A stretch of DNA of 64,000 nucleotides from Nonomuraea africana (GCF_014873535.1 NZ_JADBEF010000001.1:1426001-1490000), one strand, 5' to 3'. Counted from the first letter of the stretch, positions 43,207 through 52,236 are shown. Notes: generated by a model from the sequence alone, not told the origin. Translations and numbers: made by a program.

Positions 43207-44226
43207 GTGAGCATCAAGGCTGAGTACATCTGGATCGACGGCACCGAGCCCACGGCTCTGCTCCGCTCGAAGACGAAGATCCTGGCCGACGGCGCCACGC
43301 CGCCGGTGTGGGGCTTCGACGGCTCGAGCACGAACCAGGCCGAGGGCCACTCCTCCGACCGGGTGCTCCGCCCTGTCTTCACCTGCCCCGACCCCATTCG
43401 CGGTGGTGAGCACATTCTCGTCCTGTGCGAGGTGGAGGAGATCGACGGCCAGGCGCACGGCAGCAACACCCGCGCGCTGCTCCGTCCGATCGCCGAGCGT
43501 TTCGCCGACCAGGAGTCGTGGTTCGGCATCGAGCAGGAGTACACCTTCTTCAAGGGCTCGCGCCCGCTCGGCTTCCCCGAGGGCGGCTTCCCCGCCCCGC
43601 AGGGCCCGTACTACTGCGGTGTCGGCGCGGACGCCATCTTCGGCCGTGAGATCGTCGAGCTGCACCTCGACCGCTGCCTCGCCGCCGGTCTGGCCATCTC
43701 CGGCATCAACGCCGAGGTCATGCCCGGCCAGTGGGAGTTCCAGGTAGGCCCGGCCGGTCCGCTGGAGGTCTCCGACCACCTCTGGATCGCCCGCTGGCTG
43801 CTCTACCGCACCGCCGAGGAGTTCGGCGTGGAGGCCACCCTCGACGCCAAGCCCGCCCGCGGCGACTGGAACGGCGCCGGCGCGCACACCAACTTCTCCA
43901 CCAAGGCGATGCGCGAGGGCTACGACGCCATCATCACCGCGTGTGAGGCGCTGGGCGAGGGCGACAAGCCGATGGAGCACGTCTCCCAGTACGGCTCGGG
44001 CATCGAGTCCCGCCTGACCGGCGCCCACGAGACCGCCCCGTGGAACAAGTACAGCTACGGCGTCTCCCACCGCGGCGCGTCGGTGCGCATCCCGTGGCAG
44101 GTCGAGGTGGACAAGAAGGGCTACATCGAGGACCGCCGCCCGAACGCCAACGTCGACCCGTACGTGGTGACCCGTCTGCTGGTCGACACCTGCTGCACCG
44201 CCCTGGAGAAGGCCGGCCAGGTCTGA
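43207..44226 (+). CDS. glnII: Glutamine synthetase type II
   Basis: A 339-residue eukaryotic-type GSII that makes glutamine from glutamate, ammonia and ATP as a decamer. Recognisable: SIKAEYIWIDGTEPT at the start, WGFDGSSTNQA, IEQEYTFFK, NAEVMPGQWEFQVGP, GAGAHTNFSTKAMR and RPNANVDPY. The GTG at 43207 is chosen because it matches the family N-terminus and has GAAAGGA at good spacing; a GTG at 43177 would add 10 residues. Actinomycetes commonly carry GlnII beside the main GlnA. No GlnR box could be fitted confidently upstream. A very strong terminator follows. Confidence 0.95.
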   Translation: MSIKAEYIWIDGTEPTALLRSKTKILADGATPPVWGFDGSSTNQAEGHSSDRVLRPVFTCPDPIRGGEHILVLCEVEEIDGQAHGSNTRALLRPIAERFADQESWFGIEQEYTFFKGSRPLGFPEGGFPAPQGPYYCGVGADAIFGREIVELHLDRCLAAGLAISGINAEVMPGQWEFQVGPAGPLEVSDHLWIARWLLYRTAEEFGVEATLDAKPARGDWNGAGAHTNFSTKAMREGYDAIITACEALGEGDKPMEHVSQYGSGIESRLTGAHETAPWNKYSYGVSHRGASVRIPWQVEVDKKGYIEDRRPNANVDPYVVTRLLVDTCCTALEKAGQV

Positions 44227-44261
44227 GCGCAAGGTCTCTCCCCTTCGGTGGGTTGAGACAT

Positions 44262-44298
44262 CGAAAGCCCGCCGCTGCAGCGCAGCGGCGGGCTTTCG
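44262..44298 (+). terminator. 17-bp hairpin terminator of glnII
   Basis: Arms 44262-44278 and 44282-44298 are perfectly complementary with a 3-base loop. It lies 36 bp after the glnII stop and 24 bp before the end of the convergent VapC gene, so it probably serves both. Confidence 0.9.
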
Positions 44299-44321
44299 CG
44301 TACGGCCACATCAGGGCAAGC

Positions 44322-44762
44322 TCAACTGTCGAACTCCTGAAGATCTACCACGATCAGGTCCCACGGCAACAGCGGCCTGATCTCTTCACTCCAGCGCTTG
44401 CGATCGGCAGTCAGGACAGGCCAGCCGAGTCGGCGCGCCACAGCGGCCGTGTGTGCCGCGACCAGATCAGGGGAACGCCGGCTTGGAGGATCATCCAGCC
44501 GCTCGACCAGCACAGTGAGGCGCACGGCGTCATCAAGGCTGGAGAGGCCGTCGAGCTTCACGTGCTCCAGCAGCAGCGCCCCGGCGAGGAGGTCTCGCTG
44601 ATCCTTGTTCAGGTGCGCCGCGGCGACGGACAGCGCGAGGATCGGGACGCTCATCCGGACGCTCCGCCCGTCAAGCGTGGCAACCAGATCGATCAGGCCG
44701 AAGTCTCCGCGCCCCATCTCGGCCAGCAGGGAGGTATCGAGCACGTATCCGAGGTCGATCAC
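44322..44762 (-). CDS. PIN-domain ribonuclease toxin (VapC family)
   Basis: A 146-residue PIN-domain protein. The first catalytic Asp is D9 in YVLDTS, followed by the mid-helix acidic residues and the C-terminal PDLVAAHTAAVARRLGWPVLTADRKRW, where the last Asp in LTADR completes the metal site. It would cleave RNA when free of its antitoxin. The ATG overlaps the stop of the ribbon-helix-helix gene upstream (ATGA), the standard antitoxin-first layout. Confidence 0.88.
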   Translation of the reverse strand: MIDLGYVLDTSLLAEMGRGDFGLIDLVATLDGRSVRMSVPILALSVAAAHLNKDQRDLLAGALLLEHVKLDGLSSLDDAVRLTVLVERLDDPPSRRSPDLVAAHTAAVARRLGWPVLTADRKRWSEEIRPLLPWDLIVVDLQEFDS

Positions 44763-45019
44763 TGAGCGCTCATCCGCCGCAGCAGTTCGACGGCGTTGTC
44801 CGCACGTTTCAGGGACAGCTCGTGGACCTCCGGGTGCTCGATGCGGCCCTTCGTGAGGGCATCCGCGAACGCCGCTTGGGCCTGCATCCGTCGGGTCTCG
44901 TGCTCCTCGATGAGCTGGGCCAGCGCGTCGGCGAGAGGGCGGCGCCCGGCGATGGCGGCGAGTTGGTCGCGAAGGTCTTCCGGTACCCGGATGGACGTCG
45001 ATTTGGGAGCCTCAGCCAT
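44759..45019 (-). CDS. Ribbon-helix-helix-like antitoxin (VapB type)
   Basis: An 86-residue protein with an N-terminal STSIRVPEDLRDQLAAIAG segment typical of ribbon-helix-helix DNA binding, then a charged helical tail that would wrap the toxin. ATG 45019 is preferred over an upstream extension through the operator. Located directly upstream of the PIN toxin and preceded by two palindromes, it should autoregulate the pair. Confidence 0.82.
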   Translation of the reverse strand: MAEAPKSTSIRVPEDLRDQLAAIAGRRPLADALAQLIEEHETRRMQAQAAFADALTKGRIEHPEVHELSLKRADNAVELLRRMSAQ

Positions 45020-45026
45020 ACGGTCA

Positions 45027-45053
45027 GTATGCGGTGCATACATCATGCATGCA
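45027..45053. promoter_or_regulatory. Toxin-antitoxin operator palindromes
   Basis: GTATGC-GGT-GCATAC (45027-45041) is a perfect 6-bp-arm palindrome, and TGCATGCA (45046-45053) lies 5 bp further, both just upstream of the antitoxin ATG. Paired sites fit cooperative binding of the antitoxin-toxin complex. Confidence 0.65.
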
Positions 45054-45096
45054 ACATGGAGCTTCTGATGTCGCCTCCGTCATGGGGTCCCTTTCC

Positions 45097-47106
45097 TCAA
45101 GCCAGGCGCGAGCGGTACACCCTGCGGGCCTCGTCGAACACCGACAGGTAGTCGTCGAGCTGCCGCCGGTGCTCCAGTCTGGCCGTCGTGCGCACCAGTT
45201 CCTCCAGCAGGTCGATCCATCGCAGGCAGAACGTCACGTCGTCCTCCCTCGCCACCCTGCGGTGGTCGACGTCCAGGTAAACCGGGCTGGTGTGGGCGTA
45301 GACGTGGGTGAACAGCGAGCGCGGGTGGGCCGCGCCGTCGGCCACCGCCACCACGTACGTCGGCCACTGCACGGTCAGCTCCGCGCTCACCTCGGAGCCC
45401 GGTGAGGAGGCCAGCTCGCCGTCGGCCGTCAGCAGCGTCAGCCGCTCCACCTCGGGTCCGACCACCTTGGCCGTCACGCGGACCCGCTCACCCTGCATCA
45501 GGTCGAGCGTCTCTCCGGGCCCTCTGCCCTCCACCGACAGCTCGAGGAACGGCCCCGTCGTGGCGAACGTGCGCCCCCGCCGTACGGCGTCGGCGTAGGC
45601 GGCCGCGGTCAGCGGCCCCTCCACCCGCGCGTAGGTGCGCTCCCAGCCGACGGGACTGGCCACCATCTCCATCCGCTGCCTGGTGAAGGTGAGCATCGAG
45701 TCGGTGCCCGCCACCGCCGCCAGCCGGTTGCCCGCGCCGATCAGCCGCCGGTAGGCCCGCGCCGAGCCTGTCGCGCTGGAGAAGTGCAGCAGCTCGAACC
45801 CGTCGACGAGGCCGAGCGCCGCGTCGACGACGACCATCCTGGCCGTGCAGCCCGGCGTGCCGACCAGCTGCTCGGGCGTCTCGGTCGGGCCGCGGAAGGC
45901 GTGGGCGTAGCCGACCAGCGCGCCCAGCTCTCTCAGCTCCTTCAGCGCCTCCGTCGTCGGCGGCCAGTCGGGCGCGCCCGCGAACCCCGTCGAGTAGAGC
46001 GAGGGCGGGCCGTCGGGCGCGAAGGCGTGCAGGTGGCCGAACAGGTCGTTGCGGTGCTCGACGCCCATCCTGGCCACGTGGGTCGCGTCGGACCACGGCA
46101 GGTCCTGCCCCGCCCAGTGCTCCAGCGCCTCCTTGTCGAGCACCCGCTCGCCCGAGACGTTGGCCGCCAGCAGGCTCAGCACGTGGAGGTCTTCGCCGTG
46201 CTGGGAGTCGGCCGCCCACTTCGGCGGCGCCACCAGGTCGCCGACGTAGTTGAGGTGGACGTGCAGGTCGCCGCCGTACCAGCCCCTGGCCGCCGCGTCG
46301 TAGATGCGCTTGGGCGCCAGCTCCACGAGCGTCTCGATGTGCTCGGGCGGGGTGAGGGAGGTCTCCGCGCAGCCGTACTCCATGCCCCTGGTGACGCGCA
46401 CCGTCAGCGGCTCGGCGGGGACGGGAAGGACCAGGTCGTCGCCGTGGAAGTACGGCACGCCGTTGTAGTCGCGCTTGGGCGGCACGCCGGGCGGGTACCA
46501 GCCCTGGCCGTCGGCGTTCCACACGCTCCACCGGCACGGGAAGCCCGCGCGCAGGCGGAGGGCGGCCCTGGGCGCGGTGCGGGTCAGGCCGGACAGGTTG
46601 ATGACGCGGCCGTCGATGCGCACGTCGGCGGCCGTGTCGAGCTCCACCAGACGCGCGCCCTTGGCGCCGACCTCGTACTCCTGCTCGTTCACCATCACGT
46701 ACGCCGCGTGGTCGCACGCGCTGTCGATCAGCAGCGTGAGCGGCAGCGGCGCGCCGCCCACCACCGCCCTCGTGCGGCCACGCAGATCGTGGCCGTCCGG
46801 GGTGAGGCGGAGCACCGCCAGCCCCTCGGGCGGGATGGGGCCGAGCGCGCCACGCAGTACCTCGTCGTAGTCGAGCTCGCACTCCAGCCGCTGCAGCTCG
46901 GCCGGCCCCGCGCCCGGGACCTGCTCCCTGACCAGGCGCCTGGCCTCGCGCCAGAACGGACCGACCTCCACGAACCGTGACTGGCTCATGACCCTGACAT
47001 AGGCGATGGGAGGTTCGCCCCAGGTCATCCCGTGGTCGGCGAGGAGCTGTCGGTATTCCTCCAGCATCCGGGCGACGGGCTCTGGAAGCATCGGATCGTC
47101 ACGCAT
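45097..47106 (-). CDS. CehA/McbA-family PHP metallohydrolase
   Basis: A 669-residue protein. The N-terminal half is strand-rich and unassigned; from about residue 285 a PHP-type metal-dependent hydrolase domain starts at YGGDLHVHLNYVGD, with later His/Asp residues in GYAHAFRG and AVAGTDSMLT. CehA/McbA enzymes hydrolyse carbamate or ester bonds; the natural substrate here is unknown. The ATG at 47106 has GGGGAGA upstream. It lacks a clear signal peptide. Divergent from nothing close; the aldehyde dehydrogenase lies 117 bp upstream on the same strand. Confidence 0.82.
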   Translation of the reverse strand: MRDDPMLPEPVARMLEEYRQLLADHGMTWGEPPIAYVRVMSQSRFVEVGPFWREARRLVREQVPGAGPAELQRLECELDYDEVLRGALGPIPPEGLAVLRLTPDGHDLRGRTRAVVGGAPLPLTLLIDSACDHAAYVMVNEQEYEVGAKGARLVELDTAADVRIDGRVINLSGLTRTAPRAALRLRAGFPCRWSVWNADGQGWYPPGVPPKRDYNGVPYFHGDDLVLPVPAEPLTVRVTRGMEYGCAETSLTPPEHIETLVELAPKRIYDAAARGWYGGDLHVHLNYVGDLVAPPKWAADSQHGEDLHVLSLLAANVSGERVLDKEALEHWAGQDLPWSDATHVARMGVEHRNDLFGHLHAFAPDGPPSLYSTGFAGAPDWPPTTEALKELRELGALVGYAHAFRGPTETPEQLVGTPGCTARMVVVDAALGLVDGFELLHFSSATGSARAYRRLIGAGNRLAAVAGTDSMLTFTRQRMEMVASPVGWERTYARVEGPLTAAAYADAVRRGRTFATTGPFLELSVEGRGPGETLDLMQGERVRVTAKVVGPEVERLTLLTADGELASSPGSEVSAELTVQWPTYVVAVADGAAHPRSLFTHVYAHTSPVYLDVDHRRVAREDDVTFCLRWIDLLEELVRTTARLEHRRQLDDYLSVFDEARRVYRSRLA

Positions 47107-47223
47107 CGGTATCTCCCCGTAATCGCAGGCGCCGTCATCGTGACACACACCGGCGTTGGCCTGCGGCGGGGCGGATGTGGTTTTCCCCCACCCGGGGTGA
47201 CGCAGCTACGACCCGGATCAACG

Positions 47224-48759
47224 TCAGAGGCGGAACTCCAGGTCCGGGACGATGTCGGCGACGTCCATCTGGGCCTTCTGCAGCCTGCCCGAGTGGTCCC
47301 AGTTCATCGCCTGCCAGCGGGTGAACTGGTCGAGCACCCACAGTCCGGACTGGCGGCTGCCGTTGCCGGACTTGCCGTTGCCGCCGAAGGGCAGGTGCGC
47401 CTCGGCGCCGCTGGTGGAGTTGTTGACGCTGACCATGCCCGCCGAGATGCCCTCGCGGAAGCGGAAGGCGGACCTCGGATCGGTGGTGTAGATCGACGAC
47501 GACAGGCCGTAGCCGGGCAGGTTCGCCAGCTCGATCGCCTCGTCGAGGGTCCTGAAGGCGGTGACGCCGACGATCGGGCCGAAGGTCTCCTCCAGGAACA
47601 GCCGGTCCTCGGGGGTGACGCCGTCGACGATCGTCGGGTGGTAGTAGAGGCCGCCCTCGCCGGTGAAGCCGTCACGCGGGCTGCTCGCCGAGATCTTCCC
47701 CGTCGCGCCGGAGACGACCGTGTGGTGCGGCTCGACCCAGGTCAGGAACTCCTCGAACCGGTCGGCGAACTTCTGGTCGAGCAGCGGCCCGGCCAGCACG
47801 TCGCCCATCGGCTCGCCGACCTTGGCCGCCTTGACCGCCGTGGCGAAGCGCTCGACGAACGCGTCGTGGATCGACTCGTGCACGATCACCGTGCCGAGGC
47901 TGGTGCAGCGCTGGCCCGCCGTGCCGAACCCGGCGAACAGCGCGCCCTCCACGGCCAGGTCGAGGTCGGCGTCGGGCATGACGACCATCGGGTTCTTGCC
48001 GCCGAGCTCCAGGCACGGCGACTGCAGGTGCCGTCCGCACAGCTCGCCGATCTTCCTGCCGACCTCGGAGGAGCCGGTGAAGCCGACCTTCTGCACGGTG
48101 CCCTCCTCCAGCGCGCGCTCCAGCCCCTCGAAGGTCTGCACGCCGTCGGCGAAGACCACGTTGAGCACGCCCTCGGGCAGCCCGGAGGCGGCGAACAGGC
48201 GGTACATCGCGTGCGCGGAGGCGGCGGCGTACTCGGCGGGCTTCCACACCACCGCGTTGCCGCACAGCAGCGCGGGCACGAGATACCAGCTCGGCACCGC
48301 CACAGGGAAGTTGCCCGCCGTGATCACCGCCGCGACGCCCACCGGGTTGCGGAAGGTGAACAGGTTCTTGTCCGGCATCTCGGACGGCACTGTCTGGCCG
48401 TAGAGCCTGCGGCCCTCACCGAGGAAGAAGTCGCAGGTGTCGACGATCTCGCGGACCTCGCCCAGCGCCTCGGCGTACGGCTTGCCGATCTCCTCGGTGA
48501 CCAGCGCGGCCAGCGCTTCGGCGTTCGCCTCCACGAGGCGGCCGATCGAGGCGATCACCCTGCCGCGCACCGGCGCGGGCGTGCGCGCCCACTCCCGCTG
48601 GGCCTCCTGGGCGGTACGGCAGGCGGCGGCGAAGGTGCCGGCGTCCGCGAACCCCACGCGCGCCACGACCTCCGAGGTCCTGGCCGGGTTGGTGGAGTCG
48701 TAGGTGGTGAAGGAGGCGGCATCCTTGCCGCCGACGACGGAGACGATCTGACGGGTCAC
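47224..48759 (-). CDS. Aldehyde dehydrogenase family protein
   Basis: A 511-residue NAD(P)-dependent aldehyde dehydrogenase. Conserved blocks: VGVAAVITAGNFPVAVPSWY, KVGFTGSSEVGRKI (cofactor), LELGGKNPMVV with catalytic Glu, GTAGQRCTSLG with nucleophile Cys near residue 285, and EETFGPIVGV. The Cys-flanking pattern recalls the ALDH7/semialdehyde dehydrogenase group, but the substrate is not certain. GTG 48759 is chosen because AAGGAGGT lies six bases upstream, a near-perfect ribosome-binding site. Confidence 0.92.
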   Translation of the reverse strand: MTRQIVSVVGGKDAASFTTYDSTNPARTSEVVARVGFADAGTFAAACRTAQEAQREWARTPAPVRGRVIASIGRLVEANAEALAALVTEEIGKPYAEALGEVREIVDTCDFFLGEGRRLYGQTVPSEMPDKNLFTFRNPVGVAAVITAGNFPVAVPSWYLVPALLCGNAVVWKPAEYAAASAHAMYRLFAASGLPEGVLNVVFADGVQTFEGLERALEEGTVQKVGFTGSSEVGRKIGELCGRHLQSPCLELGGKNPMVVMPDADLDLAVEGALFAGFGTAGQRCTSLGTVIVHESIHDAFVERFATAVKAAKVGEPMGDVLAGPLLDQKFADRFEEFLTWVEPHHTVVSGATGKISASSPRDGFTGEGGLYYHPTIVDGVTPEDRLFLEETFGPIVGVTAFRTLDEAIELANLPGYGLSSSIYTTDPRSAFRFREGISAGMVSVNNSTSGAEAHLPFGGNGKSGNGSRQSGLWVLDQFTRWQAMNWDHSGRLQKAQMDVADIVPDLEFRL

Positions 48760-48826
48760 CGGTGACCTCCTTGTGGAATTTCCTGCAACCAGCCAATCAT
48801 TCCGCACGACTTGTCGGAAAGCGCCG

Positions 48827-49189
48827 TCAGCAGACCGGTCCGCGCGTGGCGGCCGTCGCCCTCAGCATGGAGCGGACGAGATCGGCGTCCATCTTGTCGG
48901 GGCGGCGGAAGCGCAGGCAGCCCTTGCCCATGTCATGCCCCACGAGACGGTCGGCGTGCGCGTCGCGGACGTCGGTGCGGGTGAGGTAGATGGAGATGTA
49001 CTGCTTCTGGCTGGCGAAGGCCACCTCCCCGACGCCGTCGCGGGTGTAGGCCGGCATGCCGTACAGGATGGTCTCGGTGAAGCCGGTCAGCTCCTCCAGG
49101 CACATCCGCCTGATCAGCGCCATGGCCTCGGCGCGCTCCGGGGGCACCGCCGCGAGGTAGTCGTCGACGGTCAGGGTCTCGGGCCTCAT
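48827..49189 (-). CDS. DUF1801-family small protein
   Basis: A 120-residue protein of the DUF1801 type: TVDDYLAAVPPERAEAMALI at the start, ETILYGMPAYTRDGVGEVAF, then QKQYISIYL and a C-terminal MGKGCLRFRRPDKMD. The fold is a small alpha/beta domain; one Bacillus relative was proposed as an iron chaperone, but function is mostly unknown. It ends a short leftward pair with the DUF985 cupin, 18 bp apart. Confidence 0.85.
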   Translation of the reverse strand: MRPETLTVDDYLAAVPPERAEAMALIRRMCLEELTGFTETILYGMPAYTRDGVGEVAFASQKQYISIYLTRTDVRDAHADRLVGHDMGKGCLRFRRPDKMDADLVRSMLRATAATRGPVC

Positions 49190-49207
49190 GCTCTCTGGCC
49201 TCTCGTC

Positions 49208-49753
49208 TCAGGCCGTGAAGTCGGCGAACTCGAAGCCGGGGGAGACGACGCAGCTGACCAGCACCGCCTCCTCGCCCGCGGGGCGGGCGGCCTGCCAGAC
49301 TCCGGCGGGCACCCGCGCCTGGGGCAGCTGGCCCTCCTCGACCAGCGGCCCTAGGGTGATCGTCTCTTCGCCGATGGAGAGGGTGAGCGGGCCGCCCCTG
49401 TGCCACAGCCAGACCTCGTCCGACTTGACCATGTGCGGGACGGACTCCTCGCCCGGCTGGAGGAGGAAGTAGATGCCGGTGGCGGTGGCCCTCGGGCCGT
49501 CGTAGCCGTCGGGCTCGAAGGTGAGGGCGGTCTTCCAGGTCTGCCTGAACCAGCCGCCCTCGGGGTGGGGGAGGAGGTCGAGGGCCGCCGCGATGGGCGG
49601 GCGCTCGACGAAGGCGACGGCCTTGCCGGTGACGTCGCGGCGCAGGAAGCGGGTGCCGTCGAGGACGAGCTGGCCGGGGAGGTCGCTGGCGAGCGCCTCG
49701 TCCTCGCCGTCGACGTCGACGCTGGGACCGTCGGGGTAGACCTTCAGCTTCAC
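49208..49753 (-). CDS. DUF985-type cupin protein
   Basis: A protein of about 181 residues. The cupin domain runs from LLPHPEGGWFRQTWKT to GFEFADF near the end, with metal-binding-type His/Glu positions in SVPHMVKSDEVWLWHRGG and QARVPAGVWQAA, matching the YML079-like DUF985 family. The first 60 residues are a variable strand-rich segment. Start is uncertain: GTG 49753 is preferred, GTG 49789 is possible, and neither has a good ribosome-binding site. Likely a small-molecule-binding or sugar-modifying cupin. Confidence 0.78.
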   Translation of the reverse strand: MKLKVYPDGPSVDVDGEDEALASDLPGQLVLDGTRFLRRDVTGKAVAFVERPPIAAALDLLPHPEGGWFRQTWKTALTFEPDGYDGPRATATGIYFLLQPGEESVPHMVKSDEVWLWHRGGPLTLSIGEETITLGPLVEEGQLPQARVPAGVWQAARPAGEEAVLVSCVVSPGFEFADFTA

Positions 49754-49763
49754 CGTGCCGAGT

Positions 49764-49874
49764 CTAGCCGCGGCCCACCTTGACGCCACGCGTGTTGATC
49801 ACTCCCGGGTCCTCGGAGAGGTGCACGGTCAGGCCGCCGATCTCCTTCGCCGGCCGTCCTCCAGGAGGTGACAT
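49764..49874 (-). CDS. Small ORF or remnant gene, 36 residues
   Basis: An ATG at 49874 opens a 36-codon frame to TAG 49764. The last 30 codons have almost complete G/C third positions (only two exceptions) and read naturally (EIGGLTVHLSEDPGVINTRG), so this stretch has been coding. The first five codons do not share the bias. It overlaps the proposed start of the rightward SWIM-associated gene. It may be a short conserved protein or the 3' end of a gene cut by a deletion that also removed the SWIM domain. Confidence 0.4.
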   Translation of the reverse strand: MSPPGGRPAKEIGGLTVHLSEDPGVINTRGVKVGRG

Positions 49875-50911
49875 CCGACGGCCCGACCGAAAAATCCCCG
49901 GACCTGGAATTGTCGGTGCGAGCCGTTAGTGTGCGGCGGGTGATCGAACGGAGGTCCCCCTCGGCGCCGGACGCTCCCTCGGAGGGCGGCGGGCGGAGCG
50001 CGCAGGCCCGGCGGGCGAGGGTCGCCGCCGGGCTGTCGGAGCTGGAGAGGTGGCTCGCCGACCAGGTGCGGAAAGGGCTCGCCGCGGCCTCCGAGAGCGA
50101 GTGGCAGCACCTGGCGAGGCGGCTCGTCGACGCCCAGGCGCCGGGGGCGGCCGCCATGGTGGGCGCGCTGGGCGAGGCGCGGTCGGCGGCCGACTGGCCC
50201 GAGCGGCTGCTGGCTCAGATCACGATGCTCCACCTGCTCGCGGCGGGGCACCGCAGGCTCGACGAACTGCCCGACGACCTCGCACAGACGGTGCGCACCA
50301 GAGTCGGCTACCTCGTCACGCGCGAGAAGGTGCTCGCCGGGCCCGCGGTGCGCGATCTCTGGCACGTCGTGGGGCGGCGCGACGAGATTCAAGACCGGCT
50401 GGTGGCGCGCAGGGTGTGGTTGCTGGGGCGGCGGACGGGGCGGGCGGCCCTCGTGCTGACCTTCGCGCCGATCGGTCACCCGCTCGACGACTCGCTGGTC
50501 ACGGGGGAGGTCCTCGACGCCTCGCTCGCCTTCTACCCCGGAGCCGCGCCCTTGCGAGCCCTCGTCGCCACCCGCTTCGACGAGCCCGTAGCCACCCGCC
50601 TCGATGAACCCGTTGCCCCTGGCGTCGGTGAGCCGGTGCCGCCGGGCATGTCCGAGGACGAGGCGCTGGACACAGTGGCGAAGGCGCTGGCCGGAGATCC
50701 GTGGACCGACTCGTGGCCCCTCGTCCTCGCGGCGGCACTGCCCACCGCCGCCACGCTCGGCGGCCTCCCCCTGCATCCCAGGGTGGCCACCCCCTGGCGG
50801 CTGATCGCGCTCTCGGGCGGGCGCCCGCTCACCGTGGCCGTCGAATGGACGCCGCGCGGTCTGGTGCCGCTCACCGCCTGGGACGAGCACGGTCAGGCGG
50901 TGATCCTGTGA
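49868..50911 (+). CDS. SWIM-protein C-terminal region without the zinc finger (YehQ-like)
   Basis: A protein of about 340 residues matching the helical region found after the SWIM zinc finger in actinobacterial SWIM proteins (RVAAGLSELERWLADQVRKGL, RLVDAQAPGAAAMVGAL). The usual N-terminal SWIM motif (CxC...CxH) is absent and nothing upstream encodes it. The start is uncertain (GTG at 49868, 49916, 49931 or 49940). Three 24-bp repeats encoding VATRFDEP-like units lie inside. First gene of the MoxR/VWA operon; its stop overlaps the next GTG. Confidence 0.75.
   Translation: MTSDGPTEKSPDLELSVRAVSVRRVIERRSPSAPDAPSEGGGRSAQARRARVAAGLSELERWLADQVRKGLAAASESEWQHLARRLVDAQAPGAAAMVGALGEARSAADWPERLLAQITMLHLLAAGHRRLDELPDDLAQTVRTRVGYLVTREKVLAGPAVRDLWHVVGRRDEIQDRLVARRVWLLGRRTGRAALVLTFAPIGHPLDDSLVTGEVLDASLAFYPGAAPLRALVATRFDEPVATRLDEPVAPGVGEPVPPGMSEDEALDTVAKALAGDPWTDSWPLVLAAALPTAATLGGLPLHPRVATPWRLIALSGGRPLTVAVEWTPRGLVPLTAWDEHGQAVIL
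50564..50635 (+). repeat. Three 24-bp in-frame tandem repeats
   Basis: Units at 50564-50587, 50588-50611 and 50612-50635 encode VATRFDEP, VATRLDEP and VAPGVGEP. The first two are close copies; the third has drifted. They lie in the middle of the SWIM-associated gene and have the same 24-bp length as the array in the DUF5682 gene. Confidence 0.85.
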
Positions 50912-52236
50912 CCGACAGGTGGGCGGAGCTGGTGTCGGCCGCGCTGGTCGGCACGGACCGCCGGCCGTACGACGGTGACCTGCTGGGTGACGCGGCGGTC
51001 GAGGTGGTGCGCCTGCGCGCGGGCCAGGTCGCTCCCGGAGCCGCGGCCGGGCGGCCGACGGTGGCGCCCGCGCCGGCGGAGGAGCGCGAGGCGGTCGGGC
51101 GCGCGGCGGCCGCGCGGCTGGCGCGCATCCTCGGCGGCGAGCACCCTCGCGTCCTGCCCGAATGGCTGGCCGCGGCGGCCGCCACCGGGCGCAGGGTGCC
51201 GCCGCAGGTGCTGCCCGAGCTGCTCGACAAAGGCGCAAGAGACCGTTCGATCAGGCCGCAGCTCGGCGTGCTCGCGGGACGGCGCGGCAGGTGGCTGGCC
51301 GCGCTCAACCCCTCCTGGTCCTACCTGCTGGAGGAGCCCACCGGCGAGATCTGGGAGCTGGGCAGCCAGGGCGACCGCAGGGCCTACCTGGCCGACCTGC
51401 GCGGCAAGGACCCTGAGGCGGCCAGGCGCCTGCTCGAGGAGGCCTGGGAGAAGGAGACGCCCGACGACCGGGCGCGCCTCCTTCCGCTGCTGGACGAAGG
51501 GCTGTCGATGGCCGACGAGCCGTTCCTCGAGAGCGCGCTCGACGACCGGCGCAGGGAAGTGCGCCAGGCGGCCGCAGATCTTCTGACCAGGCTCCCCGAG
51601 TCACGCCTCGCGGGCCGGATGGCCGACAGGGCCGCCCGCTGCCTGCGCGTCGAGGGGGCGACGATCGTGGTCGAGCCGCCCGCCGCGTGCGACAGGTCCA
51701 TGGAGCGCGACGGCATCAGGGCGAGACCGCCCAGGGGTACGGGCGAGCGCGCCTGGTGGCTGCAGCAGGTGGTCTCGCGGGCGCCGCTGCGGATGTGGAG
51801 CACCGCGCTGCTCAGGACGAAGATCCCCGACTGGGCCCGCGAGGTGCGGTCGGGGTGGGTGCGGGCCGCGGTGCTGCAGCGGGATCCCGTGTGGGCCAGG
51901 GCGCTGTTCGCGTGCGACCCGCTGGCCGATCTGCTGGCCGTCCTGCCGCCGGTCGACCAGGACGAGGTGGCCGCCGACTTCGTGCGCAGGCACGGCGTCG
52001 ACGGCCAGATGATCATGGTCTTGGGCGGGGCGGCGACCCCGTGGCGGCAGGGGCTCGCCCAGGCCGTGCTGAGCAAGATCAGGCAGGTGGCGGTGACCCA
52101 GCCGTGGAACCTCAGCGAGCTGTCGGCGATGGCGGGCGAGCGCATCGACCCCTCGCTGCACTTTCTCGCCGAAGGCGTCGAGGGCGTGCCGGGCCTGCTG
52201 CGTTTCCGCGCCGACATGATGAAGGAGCTGCGTTGA
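50908..52236 (+). CDS. DUF5691-family protein
   Basis: A 442-residue soluble helical protein: TDRWAELVSAALVGTDRRP at the N-terminus is the family signature, followed by HEAT-like helical repeats (LDDRRREVRQAAADLLTRLP) and a conserved LGGAATPWRQGLAQAVL segment. Function unknown; it is a regular member of clusters with a SWIM protein, a MoxR ATPase, DUF5682 and a VWA protein. GTG start overlaps the upstream stop and its own stop overlaps the next TTG. Confidence 0.85.
   Translation: MTDRWAELVSAALVGTDRRPYDGDLLGDAAVEVVRLRAGQVAPGAAAGRPTVAPAPAEEREAVGRAAAARLARILGGEHPRVLPEWLAAAAATGRRVPPQVLPELLDKGARDRSIRPQLGVLAGRRGRWLAALNPSWSYLLEEPTGEIWELGSQGDRRAYLADLRGKDPEAARRLLEEAWEKETPDDRARLLPLLDEGLSMADEPFLESALDDRRREVRQAAADLLTRLPESRLAGRMADRAARCLRVEGATIVVEPPAACDRSMERDGIRARPPRGTGERAWWLQQVVSRAPLRMWSTALLRTKIPDWAREVRSGWVRAAVLQRDPVWARALFACDPLADLLAVLPPVDQDEVAADFVRRHGVDGQMIMVLGGAATPWRQGLAQAVLSKIRQVAVTQPWNLSELSAMAGERIDPSLHFLAEGVEGVPGLLRFRADMMKELR

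Noticed and set aside
44040..44765. Forward open frame across the glnII end and the toxin gene
   Set aside because: It crosses a strong terminator and is antisense to the PIN-domain gene; its sequence has no recognisable domain.
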